A stretch of 64,000 nt of DNA, from positions 2,350,942 to 2,414,941 of the forward strand of contig NW_004454262.1 in assembly GCF_000283155.1 (NCBI RefSeq), in the 5' to 3' direction. A program made the translations under genes and the position numbers. The notes under the pieces are model-generated. The model was not told the origin of the DNA. It saw only the letters and a list, made by a program, of their open reading frames with translations, and made no database searches. The number at the start of each line of letters is the position of its first letter. The stretch's first letter is position 1. Below are positions 13,070-24,639 of this stretch, piece after piece. Source of the stretch: Ceratotherium simum simum. Taxonomy: Eukaryota; Chordata; Mammalia; Perissodactyla; Rhinocerotidae.

Positions 13070-13353
13070 TTCTATTTAAAAATGGGCAAAGAAGATGAAT
13101 AGATATTTTGCGGGAAAAAAAAACATACAAATGGCCAATAAGTACATGAAAAGGTGCTTGACATCACTAATTATCAGGGAAATGCAAATCAAAACCACAA
13201 TGAGATATCACTTCATACCTGTTAGGATGTCTATTATCAAAAAGACAGGAGATTACAAATGCCAGTGAGGATGTGGAGAAAAGGGAACCTTTGTTCTACT
13301 GTTGGTAGGAATGTAAACTGGTACAGCCACTACGGAAAACAGTATGGAGGTTC
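13070..13353 (+). mobile_element. L1 ORF2 3' fragment
   Basis: Recognisable L1 stretches are AAATGCAAATCAAAACCAC, 'TATCACTTCATACCTGTTAG' and 'GAATGTAAACTGGTACAGCC'. It ends at GGTTCC, where an inverted copy of an internal 30-bp segment begins (see the inverted repeat entry). Confidence 0.82.
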
Positions 13354-13383
13354 CTCATTGTGGTTTTGATTGCACTTCCCTGA
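13174..13383. repeat. Near-perfect 30-bp inverted repeat within L1
   Basis: The arm at 13174-13204 (TCAGGGAAATGCAAATC... to CACAATGAG) is repeated in reverse complement at 13354-13383, with one mismatch and one missing base. The loop is about 150 bp. The junction is at the microhomology CTCA. Confidence 0.8.
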
Positions 13384-13550
13384 GATTACCATTTCTTGAT
13401 TTTTATTTTTTACCTATTAAAAAAATAAATTATGTCTTTGGTTTGAAAGTTCAAAGCTTGGTAAAAGCCAATGATTATACTACGTATCTCCACTCTGAGA
13501 TACGAGATATGTGGAGCTTGATGAACAAGCTGTGAGAGAGAAGAGAAACA

Positions 13551-13610
13551 CAGACAGACAGACAGACAGACAGAGTAACTTCACACACACACACACAAAA
13601 ACAAAAACAA
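13551..13610. repeat. (CAGA)n and (CA)n microsatellites
   Basis: CAGA units run 13551-13574 and CA dinucleotides 13582-13596, followed by an A-rich CAAAAA tract. Confidence 0.92.
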
Positions 13611-14045
13611 AAAACAAGAAATCTTTGAATGTTCTCAGGTCACAAATAATTTCAAAATCACTGAATAGTAAAAGTTGAAACCCTCAATTAAATTCCTCTT
13701 AATCATTGAAAAGGAATTGATTAGTAATATGATAAACTAGTTATAAAAAGTATTTAAAAGGATAAAGAGTTCTTTGGTGTTTTTTGATTAAGAAATTTGG
13801 CAACTCTTAGTCAGATTTTAAGCTGTTGTTCATTTATTAAATAGGAAAATCTCATGATGCTTTATGCCTACTATTTCTTGCTACTAAAAATACCCAGAAC
13901 ATTTATGTGTAACTCTTCTGTGACACTGGATACTTTCTACCTTGAACTGGAGTGTACAACCTTCTTAAATGTTTAATAGCTTCATCTTTATCCTATTGAG
14001 TCACTGTTTTCCATCATCCCCTCCCCTTGCCAAATAACTAATACA

Positions 14046-14050
<5 letters not shown>

Positions 14051-14092
<42 letters not shown>
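14051..14092. repeat. (AT)21 microsatellite
   Basis: A pure 42-bp AT run in AT-rich intron. It is likely polymorphic and can extrude a cruciform. Confidence 0.97.
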
Positions 14093-14096
<4 letters not shown>

Positions 14097-17064
14097 GGCC
14101 ATCAACTACTATTTGCTGAATGAATGAGCAAATGACTGACTGAATGAAATGTGATTACGGTCTCCTTTGCTCTGAACCATGCCTTTCACATTTTCATGAA
14201 AAAATCAAATGTAAAGGAGGAGCTTTTTTTTTAACATAAATTCTACAGTCTTATTTCCATCAATGTCAATCACATAATGTCTCAGGCATTCCAGTTAGAA
14301 ATCTAAATATATATAAGTGTGACAGTTCAAAGAAATTGGTGCATCCAAATTTCTTAAGTACTTAGAAAAAAAAGAACATAAAATGTAGTAATGTTATACT
14401 GTCTTTCATTATTATTTGACATTTCAATGGATTTTCTCTTACATAATAACACACAGTGTATTGCATTAAGATTGTTCTCAACTCAACAAAATAAAATTAG
14501 ATATTATTGCTTTATACTTTATATTTTAATATAAAATTGAAGCCTTAAAATTTCAGTTTTTATTTCATTTAATCACTTAAGTCTAAAATACATTATTTCT
14601 TCGAAAATTGAAAATATTATACCCAGGTGTCATAAAACAAATACACATAATATATCTGAATTTGTTTATCTTCTGTGTCATGTATATTCAGAGATACACA
14701 TAAAATTCATTTTTTTGTCTCCTTTGTGTACTAGGAATTATTTCCATACTATTTTACCTCAAATCTTTATCAACTGTTTTCCAGTTGCAGGGAGCACTGT
14801 ATGTATGAACTTCCCAGTAGTATTAGAGACAAGGATATAATTTTGCTTGACTTGTATAATCCTCCCTGGGCTATGCAACTGTATTTCAATAAATATTAAC
14901 TAATGTAATTCAAAAGGCGATCTTTAAAATGCATCAATAGTGTGTGTGTGCTCACATGTGTGTGTATGGTAGAAAGAACTTGAAAAACAGGTCTGTATTT
15001 TGGGGCGCTTCTGAGGCTTACTATACAAATATTGAAGGCTTTTTTTTTTCCAGATGCTCAGATATTTTGCCAAAGTGTGCTAAAACAAAATCACTTAGAG
15101 AATATGAGTTAGCCTAGAGATTAATAAAACTTCCAACTTCACAGGCTTCCTCAAATAATGATATGAAAACAGATAATTTTAAGCTATCAAATATTTCAAT
15201 ACTTCACTCTGTTTGTTTCTATGACATACTTATCCCATACGAAAGGTTTGCAAAATGAGTCGTAATGGCCTTCTGGGACAGGAAGAATAAAGTTTCTGTA
15301 GAAAATGTTAAATTAATTTTGATGGTGATGCAAAGTTAAGGAAGGGTTGTTAAGAGATGGCTTGCTGCCACAGGGTGGGGTTCTGTTTTGGTATCCTTTT
15401 AGAGCCTGCAGGTGTTTGGCCCCAGTTAAAATCAGGGCCAGCTGTGATGTTTCAGTTCTGATATTTCCCTCCCAATAGTTCTCAGAAGTGATGCTTCAGA
15501 GTGATGTCTTACACCTGATGGATTCGACTTGTGTGGTACAAATGTGAAGATTCTATTAAATAACACCAGTTTTGTGACACCCTTTGCCCTCTCTTCCCCA
15601 CCCACATGTCATGGCATCGAGAAGAAAGAAAAACATTAATCAGAGGTTCAGTCATTCCTATATATATGTTTTTTTAATTGAGTAGTTCATTCAGAGATGG
15701 TGATACACTAGAATCGCCAAATATACAATCTTAAGCAAAATAGAGAAAGCAGGATAACACATTCTCTTTTGCCTCTCATGATAGACAAAGATGCTTTTAA
15801 ATGCTCTCAGTGGTGAGATACATACCTATTTTTGCAGGAATTTGAATAGTTTCTATCAAAAGCTGCATTTTCTTTTAAGTTTGTTTGAGTTGGAAAACTT
15901 CAAACCACAAGGTATTTCATGCACATGTTCCCAAGGGTATGTTAAATAGGACCATACTGAGGTCATCTAGTAAGTTTTTTAAACTTTTTAAGAATTCCTT
16001 TAATGTACTGCACAATCTTGGCCTGATTAAAAGAAGATATTTTAAGAAAGCGCTTGGAAAAATGACAATTAAAATCTATATGCAGATAATCTATATTATA
16101 CTTCTATAATGCACAGAGGTTTTCACAGATTATTTATCAGTGAGGGAGAAAAACAATAAAACTATCACTAAAAGGGTTTTGGATCAAAATTTCTCAGAGC
16201 TATCAGTAAATACAGGCAAAAACCTCCCATAGTATTCTTGATGGACGTAACAGTGGATGCCAGTAGGATCATGTTAACTGTGCAAAGGTCTGCAGCATAT
16301 AATCAGAGGATAAAAGGTAGACAACTTGCATCCATCCAAGAAAAAAAATCATCTGTTGTTTCGGCTGAGTAAAAAAATAAAGTTTTCTTGGAACATGAAA
16401 CTATGATGAAATTATTTAGGTGAGAAATAGTCTCTACCATTAAGTAAATTTTAGTTATCTACCAAGTTCAAACCCCAGATGAAATGTAAATGGTCCACTT
16501 GATAAGTAGGCCCACAGAAAATTCTCTCCTGCTCTTTGATGCTTCTGATCCTGTTTTTTTTTTGATTAGACATACCCCTTTTCACTTCACCAAAGTCTCA
16601 TTTCCTGTGCCATATTCCAGGCCTTGTACTTCACCCAAATCAATTTTCAGTTGAACTAGCAGCTGTGCTGGCAGGGCGCACATGGAGAATCGGGCCACAG
16701 GCGCCAGCGGTGCAGTCCCACATTGGAACAGAAGTGGCCGCTTCCCTGTACCCAGGGCCAAGAAACTCCACAGCTCATCAGGGGAAAAACAAGGGAGGAC
16801 ACCTTAAACGGAAATCATACTTTTACAGAAAATGAAAAATAAAAGGATTTGCAGTAATCAGAAACAATGAAGGGTTGAGAAGTTCTTGGCACAGAGCTTG
16901 CAAATGCATTTTCTTAAAAAGATATTAGTTAGAGCTTTATATGTAAGCTAATGATCCCCATTCCTGAAGCTACACTGGATTTGCCTCTATCCACTAAACA
17001 AAGGTAAGTAAAAGAAGGTGTTTTTCAACAAAAATATAACCAAAAAGGGCACCATTATTAACAG
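14093..17064. other. Mostly unassigned intron
   Basis: AT-rich, with no exon recognised. The exception in composition is a GC-richer patch with several CpGs at about 16655-16790, discussed under findings. A short TG-rich tract occurs at about 14940-14966. Confidence 0.4.
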
Positions 17065-17235
17065 AGCTACTACCGTTCAATGAGCATTTACCATCTGGCA
17101 ATCCCTACTATATGCCTGTAATAAACATTACTGCATTTAACACACAACAATATAGAGAAAAGATCCTATTTCACCACTTTACCACTGAGGAAACTGAAAC
17201 CTAGAAAGTTTATAAAACTGCCCAACAATTTTGAC
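17065..17235 (-). mobile_element. MIR SINE remnant
   Basis: Minus-strand MIR features are GAGCATTTACCATCTGGCA, then 'ACTGAGGAAACTGAAACC'. It is ancient and diverged. Confidence 0.6.
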
Positions 17236-17496
17236 TCCATGGTCTTAACTATCATGTTATGCTTAGTCCCCTGAGTTTTCCAACCAAAGAATGTCCAGCC
17301 AGCCCTACAAATAGAGGTTGCCAGCCCCACTCAGGGATGCACAGTAGCCACTTGATCATTGGGAAAACCAATACCTTGCAGAGTCAACTCACTCATTTGC
17401 TGATTCATGCATCAACAAATTTTTATTTGTACCTGCTATTTAAGTCAATTTTGAATTTATTTTTCATGAGGGAAGAGAATTACTAAATTCATGCTA

Positions 17497-17560
17497 AATC
17501 CCTAGCATCTGGTACATAGTAAGTACAATAAAGGTTTCTTGAATGAACTTTCTAAGTAGT
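17497..17560 (+). mobile_element. L2/MIR 3' end remnant
   Basis: 'AGCATCTGGTACATAGTAAG' is followed by AATAAAGGTTTCTTGAATGAA, the usual 3' terminal motif of L2/MIR elements. Confidence 0.5.
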
Positions 17561-17987
17561 CATTTTTTAGATGTCACCTGAAGGTTGTTCTTTTTTTTAA
17601 TAATTTAAAGGTATTTTTAAAAATAATTTACACTAATTTTTTAAAACACTCTGATTTTTCCACATTCTATATTCCTTTCAAAATTCAAATTTTATGGGAT
17701 TCTTTCTAAAAGAACCAAACACTTCCAACCATAGGGGAAAGATGGTGCCCTTACCTCTTGTATGGAACAGTCCTCCTTACAATTGCCATAGTCATCTTTG
17801 CTCATTTTTAAAATGTAATAGTACTACATTGCTTTGTAGTCTTTCTAAAAATCCATATAAATTTTACATGTACATTTTGCTATTTAAATTCCAATGAAGA
17901 ATGAAATTATATATAAAAGAGACCAACTCTACGCTTGTAACTAGGCTACAATGGTCAATAACTATCACTGTATGATTAAGAAATTTT

Positions 17988-18178
17988 TTTTTCTTTTTGT
18001 GAGGAAGATTGGCCCTGAGCTAACATCCGTGCCTATCTTCCTCTACTTTATATGGGACGCCGCCACAGCATGGCTTGAAAGGAGTGCGTCGGTGCGCGTC
18101 CGGGATCCGAACCCATGAACCTGGGGCCGCCGCAGCAGAGTGAGCGCACTTAACCGCTTGTGGCACCGGGCCGGGCCC
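17988..18178 (-). mobile_element. ERE SINE
   Basis: On plus it reads T-rich tail, GAGGAAGATTGGCCCTGAGC, 'CTTTATATGGGACGCCGCC', and ends CCGGGCCGGGCC. The TSD TGATTAAGAA (plus T run) lies at 17973-17982 and 18179-18188. Confidence 0.93.
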
Positions 18179-18188
18179 TGATTAAGAA

Positions 18189-20044
18189 TTTTTGATGTTA
18201 GAATTGTAACAATTTAGAATCTACATTTTGGAGGGTAAGAAGGCAGTTTTCAGACTTTTGGGTTAGTAGGAAAAGTTGGTATCCTGGCTTAGGTAATATC
18301 AATTTTTTCCATTTGGAAAATGGGCTAAGTACTTAAAATATGCCATAGACCAATAACAGAAATTTCTTGCAGGTCCAAAAGAGTTGAGATACAAAGATTA
18401 AAGTAATTAAACTGAACTACAAGGGAAATTTGGGAATGAAATTCCTAATTATCCTATGTTCAATCTGAACTAGCCCATAAAGGGAACAATTTTAAGAGTG
18501 TTAGGACCTTGGATCCTTGTTCATCAAAGCCTGAAAAACAGGTAACATTAGAATACATCTAATGATTTTTAAATAATATTCTTTCCTTTGGTGCCTTTAC
18601 CTCTGATGAAACACAGGTGGGGCAACAGAAATGGCGATGGAAAAACTCTCAGGAATTATCTCTAGAGAAATGTGTCCTCAAATTGAGTTAAACGTGAAGT
18701 CCTACACACCTCAGTACCACTTTGAAGCAGGGAAGTAATGGTAAAACCCACTCATTCCCCCACAGCAGCTTAAAGGCAAAGTTTGGCCTCATTCAAAGTT
18801 ATTAAGTGAGAAGACTAGCCCTTTAGTCTACCACATTCAGAGTGTGTATACACTGCTCCCCATGGCAAGGAATCACCAGGCATTAATCCACTGATGATGG
18901 GGGGACCCTTTCACATAAACTCAGTATGTATCAAGTGGGCCCCCTCATCAAATACTTATTGACCATTGTTTTATTATGAACAAAACTTTGCCATACTCAC
19001 AATCTCGGCAGAAAAATAGCACAAAGTAGAATTCTTAAATTCATTCACTTTTTTTTTCCTCCAGTAAATATCATAACCATTGAATTAAATGCATTTCAAT
19101 TCTCTTTTAAAAAAATATTCACGTAAGACAAAGGTATCAAAGTTAAAGAGTTAGGTCAATTTTCAACAAAGTTTTCCTCCCTTAAAAATGTGTATTCCAT
19201 TTTCAATAATTCATTTCAAAGAAAAAATCTGCTACCATATAAATAAAAAGAATTTTAAAAACCCTATAATTCTGAAATACTGGAAACTGACAAGATATGT
19301 GAATAATCATAGTGAAAGCTTCACAGAAAAATGGAGTTCCTGTACTTTGGGGGATTAATATGTAAATCTGAAAAATGGTAAATTGCTTGCAGTGATAGTG
19401 ATTAAAGTAATAAAAATCACAACTTATTATATTGACATCATCTAAAAATAATCATTTGAACAACATTACAGAAGAAATGTTTTTTCAGGTGATCCTTATC
19501 CTGTGCCCCGAGAAGGAGCCAGTAAGCAATGTACAGCACAAATCTCTATTCAAGTACAAGTTATTCTTCATGAATAATGCAAATTAATCAAAGTATATAG
19601 AAATCTCTCATTTGCAGAATTAACTATGACCTGCTTTATACATTTTAAGATAGCCATATGATGAGAGGTGGACTACCACTGTGAAAGTTCTCAAATTTCT
19701 TTCTACAGAGAATGATCTCTGAGTGCCTGACCTCGCCCTCTAAATTGTCTATATTTCTATTTTTCAGGAAAAACAAATGTTCTGACCTTGGAAACTTTAA
19801 GAAGAAGCTGCTGAAGAAATATGTTAGATCTGATAGACATGAAAGTATGATTGTAGACAGCCAGTTCTAAATTCTAATTCTTTTTATTTCAGACCCACAG
19901 TTTAACGCAACAGTAAAAAAAACATTATGTGACTTAAGCTCAAGACCAACAGCTAAAGTACATTTATATGAATCAATCTGGATAGAAAAGAGAGGCAAAT
20001 TCTTGTGTTTTTAACCACAATGTATTAAAAACTCCAAAAAACAA
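18189..20044. other. Unassigned intron 3' of the downstream SUGCT exon
   Basis: AT-rich sequence with no repeat that I can name and no further SUGCT exon. Its repeat-poor character may reflect functional constraint, but nothing specific is visible. Confidence 0.35.
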
Positions 20045-20046
20045 AC

Positions 20047-20149
20047 CTGGGGTTCTGCAAATACATTCTTCATGTTGTTGATTGGGCCATACGGGACCCC
20101 ACTGCCTTCAAAGAGGTATAACCACTTACTGGTCATTTCTTCTTCAAAC
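20047..20149 (-). CDS. SUGCT: Internal coding exon of SUGCT (103 bp, downstream of the pair)
   Basis: The exon opens with one G that completes the split arginine codon of the 58222-58319 exon, followed by 34 full codons. The peptide begins FEEEMTSK and continues [17 protein letters not shown] and MKNVFAEPQ, the conserved C-terminal CoA-transferase segment of SUGCT. The acceptor is TCTGTTTCTAG (AG at 20151-20150) with a T-rich tract. The donor is CAG|GTTTGT (GT at 20046-20045), a weaker site than GTAAGT. The exon ends in phase 0. The reading frame is intact across the junction with the upstream exon. The next expected segment of the protein (VLHNGLVMEMEHPT in human, by recollection) was not seen anywhere between 1 and 20046, so the following intron exceeds 20 kb. 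An ERE SINE lies 32 nt upstream of the acceptor, in the same orientation as the gene. Confidence 0.95.
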
Positions 20150-20181
20150 CTAGAAACAGACCAAAAAAGCATGCATTTTTA

Positions 20182-20431
20182 TTTATTTTTGTGTGTGTGT
20201 GTGAGGAGATCAGCCCTGTGCTAACATCTGCCAATCCTCCTCTTTTTTTGCTGAGGAAGACTGGCCCTGGGCTAACATCCCTGCCCATCTTCCTCCACTT
20301 TATACGGGACGCCGCCATAGCATGGCTTGCCAAGCAGTGCGTTGGTGCGCGCCCGGGATCCGCACTGGTGAACCCCAGGCCGCTGCAGCGGAGCGCACGC
20401 ACTTAACCGCTTGCGCCACTGGGTCGGCCCC
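20182..20431 (-). mobile_element. ERE SINE 32 nt upstream of a SUGCT acceptor
   Basis: Sense to the gene. On plus it reads a GT-repeat tail (20191-20203), two GAGGAAGA/GGCCCTG-type body units, 'CTTTATACGGGACGCCGCC' and the end CTGGGTCGGCCC. The 15-bp TSD AAGCATGCATTTTTA is exact at 20167-20181 and 20432-20446. In the transcript the SINE tail and one TSD copy occupy the usual branch-point zone of the exon starting at 20149. Confidence 0.95.
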
Positions 20432-20446
20432 AAGCATGCATTTTTA

Positions 20447-22136
20447 GACTCTAAAGAATGTAACACAACTTTTTTTCTCATGTGGCCCTCTTTCAAAGCA
20501 ACCAATAATAACAAAAATATGTTTTTTAGACTTTCTTTGCTCCTAGTTTTGAGAGACTGTTGCCTATATGAAAGGACTTGAATTGCTCTGTAGTGCTAAG
20601 AATATCCACCCAGCTCCCATTGTTTGAAAATCTACCATTAGAGACATAATTCCTCCCATTTCTGTACCTATGTACTTTTTGACAGAGAGTCCCTTGGAGA
20701 AGAGAGATTATGTGGAAAATGGTATTAATTGAGTTACAAATGTGGTATTGAGCACTTTATGAATATAATAATAATATCATTCCAATTTTGAGCATGATGT
20801 CATTGTGCAAAGTGTTTTTTAAGTCTCAGGCATAGTATATCAGGTTAAGGTAGACACTGATGTACTAAATTATTCCTCAAAACAAAAAATAAATCAACGT
20901 AGTTGTTTTAAAAGAAAACTGTACATTTTACCTCCATTACATTAAAGTACATCAGAATTAAAAGCTACAAACCATTGGCCTTTTAAAAACAGCCTTAGGT
21001 ACTTATTTATTTGTATTGTGGTTTACTAATCAGAAAAAATCTAGACATGTAAAGACTGATATCTCAGTTTAGTCAACAACACTCAAATTCATCCAAGTCC
21101 TTTACTCCTGTTTTCTTTTTAGTATAATTTAAAATTGGACTTCGCAGACATAAAAGCTTATTTGACTTACTTTATTTTCTCTATTAGGTCTTGAGGAAAG
21201 GGGATCTAATTCACTAATGAGATTTACTGTTTTATATTTCTTCTCTGTTAAGACAGTGAACACAGAAACAAAATCTGGGATTCTTAAAGACAACTTAACA
21301 ATCATAGTTTGTAATATATGAAGAATTTTAGAATTGCTAATTGTTAAGTAGCAAACTATTTTTAGATAAGTCATAAACTAGGTGAAAAGAGATTTTTAAA
21401 ATTCATTAACTAAAGTAGATTATTGGCAGCAAGTAAAATGCTTCACTAATATGGAAAGACTATTGGAAATATAGTAGAAATACTTAGTATTCATGGAATT
21501 CTATTCAACTCTCTTATACATAGCTAGAATTAATCTCATATCTGCAGATTCCATGGGAAATTATACTAGAGAAATTCATTTCTTTTACCATTAAAAAAAG
21601 TGTAAAACAGTGTCAATATTTTGAGGACAGTTCTCCAACTGTCATCTAATAGATAAAAAGAAAAAAACAGAGGAAATTTGAATTAATGTATTCTCTAACA
21701 GACTACTATATAAACAATAATGTTCAATCATATAAATTTTTACATAAAAATATGGTAAAAGTTTTTAATTAAGGTAGTATTACATTTCACTAGGAATATA
21801 ATTAATCCTACTCACATCCACTTATTCTACAACCACCTAGAGAGTGCCTATTATATACCAGGCATTCATTATTGTCTTTAAATACAATGCCTTCCCTTTT
21901 CTCTCCATTATGATGAATAAATATTTTTCATTATACATTTTAATTACAGCTCAGTAATGTTAACTATCTCTACTTATACACGATAAAATACCTCATTTCT
22001 AAATATCGGAAAATATTCTTTCATGGAAACACCACGATGCAAAGTTAAATGTCTTGCATTAATCGAGTCTTCACATCCATGTTTTCTTTCCAATGACTGT
22101 TAAAGTCATCTCTTGGCCAAGATTTCCTAAGGTATA
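20447..22136. other. Unassigned AT-rich intron
   Basis: No named repeat apart from a weak MIR/L2-like trace near 21840-21930 (TGCCTATTATATACCAGGCA). No exon is recognised. Confidence 0.35.
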
Positions 22137-22204
22137 TAGATAGACAGATAGACAGATAGATAGATAGATGATAGATACATAGATAGATACATAGATAGAT
22201 AGAT
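22137..22204. repeat. (TAGA)n / (CAGA)n microsatellite
   Basis: Imperfect tetranucleotide run of TAGA with CAGA and TACA variants. Confidence 0.93.
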
Positions 22205-23244
22205 ATTCCCAGAATGATATGTGCTGAAAGAATAAAAGAGATACTTTGAACCTGGAGCCTTTTCAATCCGGGTGTCAATTATTTAAGTTTTCATAAACAG
22301 AGTGTTATAATAGTCTGATAGATTTTCAAGACAAGTGAATTTATCACCACTGGATTCACCCAAGTGTCCTGAAAGATCTGCACAGAAAATGCATGTCAAT
22401 ATCCAAACAAACCTATAGCTGCAGGCTCGCCAAAAGAAAACTCAGGGGAATAGTTGAAGTTTTAGTATTTATATAAGCTTTTCACCACTGGGCAAAAGAG
22501 AGGGATTTATTTCATGTTATGGACAACAACGGATGCACTTTGGAAACGAGAGTGGGGAGAGGCAGCGTCTGGAGCTGCAGCAGTGACCACTGTTTGTGTA
22601 TCTGCGTGGGTGTGGGCGTGGAAGTGTTCATAAATGCCTTAAACTCAGTCAGTCAGAGACAGAACATCACTGCATTCCGCTGCTCCCAGAGGACACATCC
22701 ATCATTTTCTTCTGAAAATCTATCTCTTGATCTAAATCTGATGTGGAATCTTTTCCTTTACCTATGCAAAAAGCTGTAAGCACATGTTTTTATTAACCAC
22801 AAAAATTCTGCTAAAAAAAAATAGAAGGAGCTGATCTAAATCACTCAGGGCAACACAATCCTGAAGATAAGACAAGAAGGATGTCCCTAGAGCCGGCTTA
22901 GTCAGCTTCGAAGCTACAGCCTCCTCTGGAAAGTTACTCGGAGACTCACAAAACAATTCAGACTTAAATGTGAACTTACTAAATCAACCCATATATTTAA
23001 GTCTAGATTTTTGTTGAATTCACTTGATGCTGGAATGGGTATTGTTAATCAGATAGCATCATTTAGGTAGATGAAACACTGCTGCATAAAGATGGACTTG
23101 AGTTTAAATTCCTTAACATCAAAATTTAACTTAAAAAACAAGCAAAAACCTCTCCTCTTTACAGAATGGATTAAAGTTGCAGCCTAATCCAACACCAGAG
23201 AGAAACTAATAAGAGATCCAGGCCATGACTGCAGGAGTTGGAAA
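22205..23244. other. Unassigned intron with a GC-richer patch
   Basis: 22519-22780 is less AT-rich than its surroundings and holds an 86-codon open frame on plus with no homology that I recognise. It also contains AGTCAGTCAGAGACAGA. Nothing else can be named. Confidence 0.35.
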
Positions 23245-23410
23245 TAATTGTAACATTGATGATAATTATATGCTGGTCATTAAATTGTCTGGTGTATATT
23301 TTGTAGATTTTATCCTCACAAGCACATTATAAGGTAAGTATTATCCTCATATGACCAATAGGAAACTCAGGTTTGGAGAAATTAACTTGCTCAAATTCAC
23401 ATAGCTTGTT
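23245..23410 (-). mobile_element. MIR SINE remnant
   Basis: It contains 'TTATCCTCACAAGCACATTA', GGAAACTCAGGTTTGGAGAA and 'TTAACTTGCTCAAATTCACA', a minus-strand MIR core. Confidence 0.65.
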
Positions 23411-23411
23411 T

Positions 23412-23875
23412 TCCCCCAACTTTTTTGAGGTATGATTGACAAAAATCATATATATTTTGTGTGTACAACATAATTTTTAAAGGAGTGCAATGTGATGATT
23501 TAATACATGTATACATTGTAACATGATTACCATAATAAAGTTAATTAACACATTCATCACCTCATAGTTACCATTTTTTGTGTGTGTGGTGAGAACACAA
23601 GATTTACTCTCAGCAAATTTTAAGTATACAACATGGTATTACCTATCTATAATCAGCAGGCTGTATATTAGATTCTCAGAACCTATTAATCTTAAAACTG
23701 AAAGTTTGTATCCTTTGAACAATATCTCCTCATTTCCCCCACACCCTAACCCCTGGGAACCACCGTTCTATACTCTGGTTCTATAAGTCTGACTTTTTTT
23801 AGATTCCACACATAAGTGAGATCATGCAGTATTTGTATTTCTGTCTCTGGCTTATTTCACTCAGCACTAAGATGC
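23412..23875 (-). mobile_element. L1 3' UTR fragment
   Basis: Minus-strand L1 3' end: TTTTTTGAGGTATGATTGAC, 'TAACCCCTGGGAACCACCG', 'GATTCCACACATAAGTGAGA'. No coding capacity remains. Confidence 0.82.
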
Positions 23876-23924
23876 ATCTTCACTTCTATCCTATATACCT
23901 CAAGATATATATCCTTATGTTAAT

Positions 23925-24470
23925 ACTCATTCATTCATTCCTGATGCTTTTAGCAAGAGTTTGTTTTGTACCAGCCATGGGGATTACAACAATAAAAAAG
24001 ACAATCCCTGTATTCAGAGACCATACTGTCTAATGGAGAACATAGCTATGGAAATTGATGAATTATAATGCAGAAGCTGAGACAAAAATATGAATGGACA
24101 GCTTACAGTTGAAGCACCAAAGAGGGAGACTTGAACTGGACCTGGTGAGTCAGGAAACGGTTCAAAATCAAGGTGACATTTGAGCCAGGTGTTGAAGGAT
24201 GTTAGAATTTTCCATGTGAAAGATGGGAAGAAAGATCTTCCAGGCAGAGAGAGCAATGTGTACAAAGACCCAACCTGGAAAGAATCTGAAATCTTCTGTC
24301 CCCTGAGTGGCAAAAGATGAAATGAGAAAGGGAGGTTAAAACCAGAGTGCAAGGCATCTTGTCTGCTAAGCCAAGGATATTCAATTTCTGCTGGCAATGA
24401 GGAACCCAGAGAGGTCTTTCAGCAGGGGACTGACATAATCAGCATTCATAGAAAGAATGTAAGGATATAT
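23925..24470 (-). mobile_element. L2-like LINE 3' region
   Basis: Reads as reverse L2: TTCATTCATTC, 'AGGTGACATTTGAGCCAGGT', 'TTCCAGGCAGAGAGAGCAAT', 'GCAGGGGACTGACATAATCA'. It is ancient. Confidence 0.6.
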
Positions 24471-24639
24471 ATGCAACTAAAAACAAAGAAACTTGACAAG
24501 AGGCAACATACTCTTTTCCTCTGATGCATCTTAAATCTGCCTCTCTATCAATATCTCCCATATTATTGTCAATGATAAAGAAGTTTCTATTTGAAAAAAA
24601 AAGTTTTCTTGACATTCTTACCCCTTTTTGTTACTATCC

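Noticed and set aside
1..20046. Further downstream SUGCT exons
   Set aside because: I looked for the reverse complement of sequence encoding the VLHNGLVMEMEHPT region and found nothing convincing.
20133..20514. ORFs of 71-89 residues across the exon-adjacent ERE
   Set aside because: They are SINE translations. The one that runs towards the SUGCT exon is not in its frame.
24014..24397. 127-residue minus-strand ORF
   Set aside because: It lies in an L2-like LINE region and reads no LINE or cellular protein motif.
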